Shown: positions 25,439 through 32,858 of the stretch, one piece after another
Position numbering within the stretch: position 1 is the first letter of the stretch
Layout: each line of letters begins with the position of its first letter
Assembly: GCF_051652165.1 (NCBI RefSeq)
Contig: NZ_JBOFTR010000004.1
Span: 248,001 to 312,000 of the forward strand
Source of the DNA: Plesiomonas sp051652165
GTDB lineage: Bacteria; Pseudomonadota; Gammaproteobacteria; Enterobacterales; CAMTGL01
Length of the DNA: 64,000 nucleotides
Direction: 5' to 3'
Notes under the pieces: generated by a model
Database searches by the model: none
What the model saw: only the letters and a program-made list of their open reading frames with translations
What the model was told of the DNA's origin: nothing
Position numbers and translations under genes: made by a program

Positions 25439-26470
25439 TTAGAACACGAAACGTGTACTTTGCCGCGGGATCAAATCAAAGCCTACATTCACAATCTCAC
25501 CGGCATAATCAGCTTTATGCGCCATTGTCAACATCATCTCCGCTGTACGTGAAGCCACTTTATCGGTATTGATGTTGATACTTGATAGTGTTACCGGTGC
25601 TAAATACCCACTGCTTGGGAAATCACCAAAGCCAAGAATAGAGAGTTGCTCTGGCACCCGAATATTTCGCTCCACCGTCTCCATCAGTAACGCAGTTGCA
25701 ATCATATCGTTAGAGGCAAAAATGCCATCCAGATTGCGCTCTTTAATCAATGCCTTGATCAATGCTTCGCGGGTAGTCGGGTAAATATTTTCACTGTGCG
25801 GAATTTCAACTAACAGTGGAGGAGTACCCACTTCATTCAACGCCTGACAAAAACCAGCATAACGGCTTTGTGCACGCACATCATCGGCAAAGCGGGTAGT
25901 GAAGTAGGCAATGCGCTGGCAGCCAGAGCGCAGCAGATATTGCACAGCATCATAGCCGACTTTGGCATGATCAATTCCAACTTGTGCAGGAAAAGGGCTC
26001 TGTTCACCAACTTGCCATGCCTGAACTACCGGCACACCACTGTGTTGCAGCATCCGGATTGTTGTCTCACTGTGTTTGGCACCCGTTAATGTAATTGCTG
26101 CTGGTGACCACTGTAAAATTGAGCGAACTTGTTGCTCTTCTTTTTCCATCGAATGATCATGAGAAGCAATATACAGTTGAAAGCCAGCCTCGCTGACCAC
26201 ATGCTCGATTTGCTGCACAAAACGACTAAAGGTGATATTAGAAATAGAAGGAACAATCACTGCCATAGATGAACTGCGTCCTAAGGTAAACTGGCTGGCA
26301 ATTTTGTTATGCACATAACCTAGCTCATTGATCGCCTGCTGAATTTTACGGCCAGTTTTCTCACTCACTTTTTCAGGAATGCGTACATACAGCGATACGG
26401 TAGATGGCGATACTTTTGCCAGTGCGGCAACATCATCTAGTTTTACTGCTTGCTTGCTTCTTGAATGCAC
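25439..26470 (-). CDS. LacI-family transcriptional regulator of the SQ locus
   Basis: 343 aa. N-terminal helix-turn-helix VKLDDVAALAKVSPSTVSLY (residues about 9-28) and hinge helix region, then a periplasmic-binding-protein-like effector domain (SSSMAVIVPSISNITFSRF..., GIDHAKVGYDAVQYLL, DGIFASNDMIATALL, ILGFGDFPSSGYLAPVTLSS). It most likely represses the SQ genes through the CG-centred palindromes at 19466 and 22636 and is relieved by SQ or a derivative. E. coli uses a DeoR-type regulator (CsqR) for its SQ genes, so control differs here. A TAGCGAT core at 26512-26518, upstream of its own start, could reflect autoregulation (weak). Confidence 0.9.
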   Translation of the reverse strand: MHSRSKQAVKLDDVAALAKVSPSTVSLYVRIPEKVSEKTGRKIQQAINELGYVHNKIASQFTLGRSSSMAVIVPSISNITFSRFVQQIEHVVSEAGFQLYIASHDHSMEKEEQQVRSILQWSPAAITLTGAKHSETTIRMLQHSGVPVVQAWQVGEQSPFPAQVGIDHAKVGYDAVQYLLRSGCQRIAYFTTRFADDVRAQSRYAGFCQALNEVGTPPLLVEIPHSENIYPTTREALIKALIKERNLDGIFASNDMIATALLMETVERNIRVPEQLSILGFGDFPSSGYLAPVTLSSININTDKVASRTAEMMLTMAHKADYAGEIVNVGFDLIPRQSTRFVF

Positions 26471-26817
26471 GATGTTCAGTTACCTAATAAAAGAGTTATA
26501 ATTCTGCTTGATAGCGATTATACACTAATTTTGTCTATAACTCGGCCTGTGAACGGTGTAGCGTAAAACCATTTTTAATGGGTAGTTTGGTGCATTTCAA
26601 TGGCATAATTGCCATTAACAAAACACAATGTATTGGTTAATAGATGCACAGCTCACCATATGAATTCTCACAAAATTTGAAATACTTATAGTTGCTATCT
26701 ATTAACTATCACCTATTTATTTTGCCAACTGTTCTCAATTGTAGCCAAACCAAGTAACATAGTCGTTTATTCTGCATAATATCGCAGAGTCACCTCACCG
26801 TTATTGGAGATGGTCGA
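26471..26817. other. intergenic region between the SQ locus and uvrY
   Basis: About 350 AT-rich bases holding the divergent promoters of the LacI gene and uvrY. I looked for a copy of the tRNA-Ser 3' end (an attachment-site scar) and saw none. No ORF of note. Confidence 0.5.
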
Positions 26818-27462
26818 TTGATTAGCGTTTTTCTGGTGGATGATCACGAATTGGTGCGCGCGGGGATCCGCCGTATTCTTGAAGATGTGAAAGGCATCAA
26901 AGTCGTCGGAGAGGCACATTGCGGAGAAGATGCAGTTAAGTGGTGTCGTACAAATAATGCCGATGTTGTGTTGATGGATATGAACATGCCCGGTATTGGT
27001 GGCTTAGAGGCTACTCGTAAAATGCTGCGCTACAATCCTGATGTCAAAATTATTGTTCTGACAGTTCATACCGAAAACCCACTGCCGACAAAAGTGATGC
27101 AGGCTGGGGCTGCAGGGTACTTAAGTAAAGGTACCGCACCACAAGAGATGCTCAACGCCATCCGTACGGTGTGCTCAGGCCAACGATATATTGCACTTGA
27201 TATTGCTCAGCAAATGGCGTTAAGTCAGGTGATGCCAGATTCTGATAACCCGTTTAGTACCTTATCTGAACGAGAATTACAGATCATGATGATGATCACC
27301 AAAGGGCAAAAAGTGACTGAAATCTCAGAGCAACTTAACCTAAGTCCAAAAACGGTGAACAGTTACCGCTATCGAATGTTCAGTAAACTGAATATTAACG
27401 GCGATGTAGAGCTAACTCACCTTGCACTTCGGCATGGCATGTTAAAATCTGAAAAGTTGTAA
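26818..27462 (+). CDS. uvrY: response regulator UvrY (BarA partner, GacA-type)
   Basis: 214-aa NarL/FixJ-type response regulator that activates the Csr small RNAs. Receiver domain with VDDHELVRAGIRRIL, phospho-acceptor Asp in VVLMDMNMPG (about residue 54), and the LuxR-type helix-turn-helix LSERELQIMMMITKGQKVTE followed by LSPKTVNSYRYRMF. Start codon is TTG at 26818, preceded by TTGGAGATGG: the non-AUG start is required because no ATG or GTG lies upstream in frame and the protein begins exactly like E. coli UvrY. uvrC follows 3 bases after the stop codon, as in most gammaproteobacteria. Confidence 0.97.
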   Translation: MISVFLVDDHELVRAGIRRILEDVKGIKVVGEAHCGEDAVKWCRTNNADVVLMDMNMPGIGGLEATRKMLRYNPDVKIIVLTVHTENPLPTKVMQAGAAGYLSKGTAPQEMLNAIRTVCSGQRYIALDIAQQMALSQVMPDSDNPFSTLSERELQIMMMITKGQKVTEISEQLNLSPKTVNSYRYRMFSKLNINGDVELTHLALRHGMLKSEKL

Positions 27463-27465
27463 TTT

Positions 27466-29289
27466 GTGTTTGATGCCAAAACGTTTCTAAAAACCGTGGT
27501 CAATCAACCCGGTGTGTACCGTATGTACGATGATGCGGGTACGGTTGTGTATGTTGGGAAGGCAAAAGATCTTAAAAAACGCCTTTCCAGCTATTTTCGT
27601 GTCAATTTACCCAATAAAAAAACTGAAGCTCTAGTGGGGGTTATCCACAGTATTGATGTGACTGTGACTCACACAGAAACCGAAGCGTTACTGCTTGAGC
27701 ACAACTATATTCAGCTTTACCAGCCGCGCTATAACGTGCTATTGCGTGATGACAAATCTTATCCTTATATTTTACTCAGTGCGCATCAACACCCTAGGAT
27801 CAGTGCTTATCGTGGTGCAAAGCATGCCAAAGGTGAATATTTTGGCCCATTCCCCAGCTCTTCTTCTGTTCGTGAAACACTGATTTTAATGCAGCGGATT
27901 TTCCCGTTGCGGCAGTGTGAAGATAATGTTTATCGTAACCGCTCACGCCCCTGCCTACAGTATCAAATAGGCCGTTGTCTTGGCCCTTGTATAAAAGGCT
28001 TAGTGAGTGATGCGGATTACCAAGCTTGTGTAGCCGATGCTCGATTATTTTTACAGGGTAAAGATCAGCAAGTAATCAGCGGTTTGGTTGACCGTATGGA
28101 AACAGCCAGCCATGATTTACGTTTTGAAGATGCCGCCCGATTGCGTGATCAGATTCTGGCCGTACGTAAAGTTACTGAAAAGCAATTTGTATCGGGCGAT
28201 AGTAATGATCTTGATGTGATCAGTGTCGCTTATGATAATGGCATGGCCTGTGTATATGTACTCTTTTTACGGCAAGGAAAAGTGCTAGGAAGCCGCAGTT
28301 ATTTTCCTAAAGTCCCCGCAAATACCCTGTTAGATGAAGTGGTAGAAACGTTTATTGGCCAATTTTATTTACAAGCCAATGAATCGCGAACATTGCCTTC
28401 GGAAATTTTACTCGATTTTCACTTAACAACCCGTGATCTATTAGCTGATTCCATTTCAGCGCAAGCCGGTAGAAAAATAACGATACAAGATAGCCCTCGT
28501 GCAGAGCGTGCTCGTTACCTCAAACTGGCAAGGACCAATGCACATACAGCTTTAGTCTCTAAATTGGCACAACAGAGTACAATACATCACCGCTTGAAGG
28601 CGTTAGCCACGTTTTTACAGATCCCCGCGATTTATCGTATGGAGTGTTTTGATATCAGCCATACGATGGGGGAGCAAACAGTGGCTTCTTGTGTTGTTTT
28701 TGACCATAACGGCCCACTAAAGTCAGATTATCGGCGCTATAACATCACTGGCATCACACCGGGTGATGATTATGCAGCAATGGAGCAGGTGCTACGTCGC
28801 CGATACGATAAATCGCTGCCGTCCGAAAAAGTACCTGATATTATTTTTATTGACGGGGGAAAGGGGCAGCTTGGTAAAGCAATTCAGATTTTTGCACATC
28901 TGACCGTTGATTGGGATAAAACGCACCCGCTCTTGATTGGTGTTGCTAAAGGTGCTGATCGTAAAGCAGGTTTAGAGACGCTGATCTTAGCTAAAAGTGG
29001 TCAGAGTGTATCGTTACCACCAGACTCTCCAGCATTGCATGTGATCCAACATATTCGAGATGAATCACATAATCACGCCATTACTGGGCATCGGAAAAAA
29101 CGCGCTAAAGTAAAAAATAGCAGCGCACTAGAGGAGATCGAAGGCGTTGGGCCGAAGCGTCGTCAGCAGTTATTAAAATTTATGGGGGGGCTTCAGGCAC
29201 TCAAGAATGCCAGCATTGATGATATTGCTCGTGTTCCTGGTATTTCAGCAAATTTAGCAGAAAAGATCTTTCTGGCGTTGAAACACTGA
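27466..29289 (+). CDS. uvrC: excinuclease ABC subunit C
   Basis: 607-aa endonuclease subunit of nucleotide excision repair. N-terminal GIY-YIG nuclease (PGVYRMYDDAGTVVYVGKAKDLKKRLSSYF), UVR motif (ISGLVDRMETASHDLRFEDAARLRDQI), C-terminal RNase H-like nuclease domain (MECFDISHTMG, IFIDGGKGQL) and a tandem helix-hairpin-helix ending (EIEGVGPKRRQQLL, ARVPGISANLAEKIF). GTG start at 27466, directly after uvrY. Full length. Confidence 0.98.
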   Translation: MFDAKTFLKTVVNQPGVYRMYDDAGTVVYVGKAKDLKKRLSSYFRVNLPNKKTEALVGVIHSIDVTVTHTETEALLLEHNYIQLYQPRYNVLLRDDKSYPYILLSAHQHPRISAYRGAKHAKGEYFGPFPSSSSVRETLILMQRIFPLRQCEDNVYRNRSRPCLQYQIGRCLGPCIKGLVSDADYQACVADARLFLQGKDQQVISGLVDRMETASHDLRFEDAARLRDQILAVRKVTEKQFVSGDSNDLDVISVAYDNGMACVYVLFLRQGKVLGSRSYFPKVPANTLLDEVVETFIGQFYLQANESRTLPSEILLDFHLTTRDLLADSISAQAGRKITIQDSPRAERARYLKLARTNAHTALVSKLAQQSTIHHRLKALATFLQIPAIYRMECFDISHTMGEQTVASCVVFDHNGPLKSDYRRYNITGITPGDDYAAMEQVLRRRYDKSLPSEKVPDIIFIDGGKGQLGKAIQIFAHLTVDWDKTHPLLIGVAKGADRKAGLETLILAKSGQSVSLPPDSPALHVIQHIRDESHNHAITGHRKKRAKVKNSSALEEIEGVGPKRRQQLLKFMGGLQALKNASIDDIARVPGISANLAEKIFLALKH

Positions 29290-29346
29290 GCAGCTTGTAG
29301 CACCATAGGCGTTAGCCACTTATCTCACTAAAAAAGCTAACTAATT

Positions 29347-29892
29347 ATGCAGTTTAATATACCAACTTGGCTAACACTGTTCCGTGTCATTCTTATTCCT
29401 TTCTTTGTTGTTGCTTTCTATCTGCCATTTCACTGGGCACCTGCAGTGTGTGCACTGATTTTTGTGATTGCAGCAATTACAGATTGGTTTGATGGTTTTT
29501 TGGCTCGGCAGTTAAAGCAGACAACACGCTTCGGGGCTTTTCTTGACCCTGTAGCTGATAAAGTGATGGTTGCTGTTGCATTGGCATTGGTTGTTCAGCA
29601 CTACCATTCGATTTGGGTCACACTGCCAGCGGCCACGATGATTGCACGTGAAATTATTATCAGTGCTCTGCGTGAGTGGATGGCTGAGTTAGGCAAGCGT
29701 AGTAGTGTTGCAGTGTCATGGTGGGGTAAGTTTAAAACAATGGCACAGATGTTTGCGTTATTAGCTCTATTATGGCGGCCTACTGAGTGGATGATGATTG
29801 TTGGAATGATTGCATTATATATTGCAGCCGTACTGACATTTTGGTCGATGTTCCAATATTTGCGAGCTGCATGGTCTGATTTGATGTCTTAA
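29347..29892 (+). CDS. pgsA: CDP-diacylglycerol-glycerol-3-phosphate 3-phosphatidyltransferase
   Basis: 181-aa integral membrane enzyme that makes phosphatidylglycerophosphate, the committed step to phosphatidylglycerol and cardiolipin. The CDP-alcohol phosphotransferase motif D-G-x2-A-R-x8-G-x3-D-x3-D is visible in TDWFDGFLARQLKQTTRFGAF followed by LDPVADK. Order uvrC-pgsA-tRNA-Gly-Cys-Leu is the E. coli arrangement. Confidence 0.97.
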   Translation: MQFNIPTWLTLFRVILIPFFVVAFYLPFHWAPAVCALIFVIAAITDWFDGFLARQLKQTTRFGAFLDPVADKVMVAVALALVVQHYHSIWVTLPAATMIAREIIISALREWMAELGKRSSVAVSWWGKFKTMAQMFALLALLWRPTEWMMIVGMIALYIAAVLTFWSMFQYLRAAWSDLMS

Positions 29893-30061
29893 TCATCAAT
29901 TGGATCAAAAAATAACCGAACGAGTTGAAATTTAAGAAAATAGTATTGACTCATCAGCACGAATCAGTAGAATGCATCGCATCAGGTAGCGGCGCTGACA
30001 TCAACAAGAAATGTTGTAAGTAACAACAAAAAGTTGATGTCAGTAAAGTAAACTGAAGAGG

Positions 30062-30137
<76 letters not shown>

Positions 30138-30195
30138 AAGATTTAAGTTATTATATATTAGCGTGAATACACTAATATATAATAAGGCAAGTTTC

Positions 30196-30269
30196 GGCGC
30201 GTTAACAAAGCGGTTATGTAGCGGATTGCAAATCCGCCTAGTCCGGTTCGACTCCGGAACGCGCCTCCA
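30196..30269 (+). tRNA. cysT: tRNA-Cys(GCA)
   Basis: 74 nt with acceptor stem GGCGCGT/ACGCGCC, anticodon loop TTGCAAA (anticodon GCA), encoded CCA. Confidence 0.97.
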
Positions 30270-30295
30270 GAACCTGTAAGGGTAGCTATCACAAG

Positions 30296-30381
30296 GCCCG
30301 GATGGTGGAATCGGTAGACACAAGGGATTTAAAATCCCTCGGCTTATGGCTGTGCGGGTTCAAGTCCCGCTCCGGGTACCA
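30296..30381 (+). tRNA. leuZ: tRNA-Leu(UAA)
   Basis: 86-nt class II tRNA, acceptor stem GCCCGGA/TCCGGGT, anticodon loop TTTAAAA (anticodon TAA), long variable arm, encoded CCA. Last tRNA before the CRISPR-Cas locus. Confidence 0.96.
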
Positions 30382-30423
30382 TCTTGTGAAGCAGAGTAAC
30401 TTCAATAAGTTACTCAACAAATC

Positions 30424-30447
30424 AACCACCTATATGGTGGTTTTTTT
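30424..30447 (+). terminator. terminator after the tRNA operon
   Basis: 7-bp stem (AACCACC at 30424-30430, GGTGGTT at 30436-30442), 5-base loop, T run to 30447. Confidence 0.85.
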
Positions 30448-30969
30448 GTATCTAAAATTCGTGATAATCATCATATATAATAAGTTATCAAAATAAGCAG
30501 TAAATGATTATTGCTATGTATCACAGCAGTCTTACTGCTCAACTTCTGTGCTCTCACCTTTAAAAAGCCAATTCTCAAGTGATAATCCAAAAGAATATCT
30601 GTGATAAATTCTTGGGGTTTTCATTTCTCCCCACAAGATGCTCTGATATGTGCGGTTCAAACGCATTACACTTTTGAAATTTTATATCATCACCCGCGAT
30701 AAAAAGAAGAGGCATAGACGCCTTGTTTTCAACCTCAAAAGAGAGCAATTAGTCACTTTGCTGCTTCTGTTACGGTTTTATCATGATGAAAATGATTAAC
30801 TGTCTAACTGATATTGTCCTTTTTTGATAACAAATCAACGTAATGATTATTAATAGTACCTATCACTAAAATGCGACAGGCTATCGGTATGCTTTGTGGC
30901 TTTATTCAGCAACGTGAAGGTGAGTTGTTATCAAGCGGGTTTAATGAGGTGTCAATAGGAGTATAAATA
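30448..30969 (+). other. 520-base gap between the tRNA operon and cas1
   Basis: No long ORF. It presumably holds the cas promoter. The only coding candidate is a 31-codon ORF (ATG 30871, stop 30964-30966) that ends three bases before the cas1 ATG and whose tail AGGAG doubles as the cas1 ribosome binding site. It has no good ribosome binding site of its own and I recognise no family. Could be a leader peptide, a relic, or chance. Confidence 0.35.
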
Positions 30970-31959
30970 ATGGATGATCTATCCTCTTCAGATCTGAAAG
31001 TGATCTTACATTCTAAGCGCGCCAATATGTATTACCTTGAATATTGCCGTGTGATGCAAAAAGATGGACGAGTACTGTATTTAACCGAAGCAGATAAAGA
31101 AAATCTCTATTTTAATATTCCGATTGCTAATACCACCGTATTGTTATTAGGAAATGGCACATCGATTACCCAAGCGGCAATGCGGATGCTTTCACAAGCG
31201 GGTGTGCTGGTGGGGTTTTGTGGTGGTGGGGGAACACCGCTACATATGGCCACTGAAGTCGAGTGGTTTACTCCACAAAGTGAGTATCGCCCAACTGAAT
31301 ATTTACAAGGTTGGCTCTCTTTTTGGTTTGATGATGAAAAACGTTTGGCTGCGGCTAAAATGTTTCAAAATGCCCGAATTGAGTATTTACAACGGGTTTG
31401 GCGTGTAGACAAAGAGTTAGCCCTAGAGAAGTTTAATGTTCAAGACACGGTAATTCAGCAATCTCTTGATACCTTTCACCAGCGCACTGACGCGGCCCGT
31501 AAACAGTCGGATCTTTTGCTGACCGAAGCACAGCTCACAAAAGCGTTATATAAATACGCAGCCAACAATACAGCGAAAGATAACTTTTCTCGCCAGCATC
31601 AGCCCGATAAAAAAAATACAGATAAAGCGAACGATTTTCTCAATCATGGTAACTACTTAGCTTATGGACTTGCCGCGAGTTGTTTATGGGTACTTGGCAT
31701 TCCACACGGTTTTGCAGTGATGCATGGGAAAACTCGTCGTGGTGCGTTGGTGTTTGATGTTGCTGATCTCATTAAAGATGCCATTGTGTTGCCGTGGGCA
31801 TTTGTTTGTGCAAAAGAAAACGCGACTGAGCAAGAGTTTCGCCAACAAATTCTACACGCTTTTATCGAACATAAGGCGCTCGATTTTATGTTTGATACCG
31901 TGAAACGTATCGCATTACAAAACGAACCTTTGGAAGAGTGCGAGGAGAGCCCATTATGA
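30970..31959 (+). CDS. cas1: CRISPR-associated Cas1, type I-F
   Basis: 329-aa integrase that inserts new spacers. I-F Cas1 features: N-terminal beta domain with LLLGNGTSITQAAMRML, GVLVGFCGGGGTPLH, and metal ligands Glu in LLTEAQLTKALYKYAA (about residue 190), His in GFAVMHGKTRRGALVFD (about 253) and Asp in FDVADLIKDA. Length as in other I-F Cas1 proteins. AGGAG lies 9 bases upstream of the ATG. Its stop overlaps the cas2-3 start (ATGA), so the adaptation genes are coupled. First gene of an operon running to cas6f. Confidence 0.95.
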   Translation: MDDLSSSDLKVILHSKRANMYYLEYCRVMQKDGRVLYLTEADKENLYFNIPIANTTVLLLGNGTSITQAAMRMLSQAGVLVGFCGGGGTPLHMATEVEWFTPQSEYRPTEYLQGWLSFWFDDEKRLAAAKMFQNARIEYLQRVWRVDKELALEKFNVQDTVIQQSLDTFHQRTDAARKQSDLLLTEAQLTKALYKYAANNTAKDNFSRQHQPDKKNTDKANDFLNHGNYLAYGLAASCLWVLGIPHGFAVMHGKTRRGALVFDVADLIKDAIVLPWAFVCAKENATEQEFRQQILHAFIEHKALDFMFDTVKRIALQNEPLEECEESPL

Positions 31960-32858
31960 TGGTCACTTTTGTTTCTCAGTGTGAAAAAAATGCACTCAAG
32001 AAAACCCGACGGGTGCTCGATGCTTTTGCTAACCGTATTGGTGATAACACATGGCAAACGCTTATCACAGAAGAAGGGTTGTTAACGGTGAAAAAAATGC
32101 TGCGCCAAACTGCAAGCCGCAGCACTGCCGTCAGTTGCCACTGGATCCGCTCTCGTTCGCGCAGCCAGTTTTTATGGGTAGTGGGGAATAAAAAGAAATT
32201 TAATGCAGAGGGTGTAGTGCCGGTGAACTACAGCACAATTAATGATATCAAAATGGATGAAACAAAAATAATGTTAGAAGTCGTTTATGCAAATACACAA
32301 AAACAGTTACTTTCGGAACATCTTTTTGGTGTTGGAACTGTCGCAGCACTGTTAGTTGAGCAGTTGTTTAGAGGGGAGCAGCCAGCACTAAAACAAGCGG
32401 CCTTTGTGAGTGGCTGTCTACATGATATTGGAAAGTTAGACCCTGAGTATCGTAGTTGGCTCAAACAAGCAATTAATAAAAATAAAATGCAAGTAGTAGA
32501 ACAACAAGAAGATGGGGTACATATTGATGCTGCTAAATTTTCGTTTGAGAAGCATCCTCGTCACAATGAAATTTCATTATGGTTATGCCAATTTATTGAT
32601 TTAAAATCAATACTTTCTAATAAAAAACTAGTTGAGTACATCGAACATGTGGTGTATTGGCATCATGCTAAACCTATCCGTAAAGAAGAGTATATAAAGC
32701 TCTACGATGTTCATCGTAAATTAAGTGCGATATACAAAGAAAATGGAATGCAAGAAATAGTTGAGCATAGCCAGCGAGTGCTTAATTCAGTGATGGATAT
32801 TCAAAATAATTATCCAAGTCCAGTTGTCATTGCAGATTTTAAAAAAATGTTCAATTAA
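31956..32858 (+). CDS. cas2-3: Cas2-3 N-terminal part (Cas2 plus HD nuclease), interrupted by frameshift
   Basis: 300 aa from the ATG at 31956 that overlaps the cas1 stop. It begins with the I-F Cas2 domain (MVTFVSQCEKNALKKTRRVL, through about residue 90), then the HD nuclease domain of Cas3 with SGCLHDIGKLDPEYRSWL (His-Asp pair) and later HPRHNEISLWLC and VYWHHAKP. The frame ends at TAA 32856-32858, just after seven A residues (32841-32847). Removing one A joins it to the next frame without loss, giving a protein of about 984 aa. As read, the nuclease part would be made without the helicase. A sequencing error in the A run, a true mutation, or slippage are the options. Confidence 0.85.
   Translation: MMVTFVSQCEKNALKKTRRVLDAFANRIGDNTWQTLITEEGLLTVKKMLRQTASRSTAVSCHWIRSRSRSQFLWVVGNKKKFNAEGVVPVNYSTINDIKMDETKIMLEVVYANTQKQLLSEHLFGVGTVAALLVEQLFRGEQPALKQAAFVSGCLHDIGKLDPEYRSWLKQAINKNKMQVVEQQEDGVHIDAAKFSFEKHPRHNEISLWLCQFIDLKSILSNKKLVEYIEHVVYWHHAKPIRKEEYIKLYDVHRKLSAIYKENGMQEIVEHSQRVLNSVMDIQNNYPSPVVIADFKKMFN

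Noticed and set aside
26471..26817. Attachment-site repeat of tRNA-Ser at the right border of the SQ locus
   Set aside because: No copy of the tRNA 3' end was seen by eye, and no integrase gene is nearby.
32824..32858. Classical -1 ribosomal frameshift site in cas2-3
   Set aside because: The required shift is +1 (or loss of one A in the RNA), and the codons around the A7 run do not form an X-XXY-YYZ heptamer in the incoming frame.
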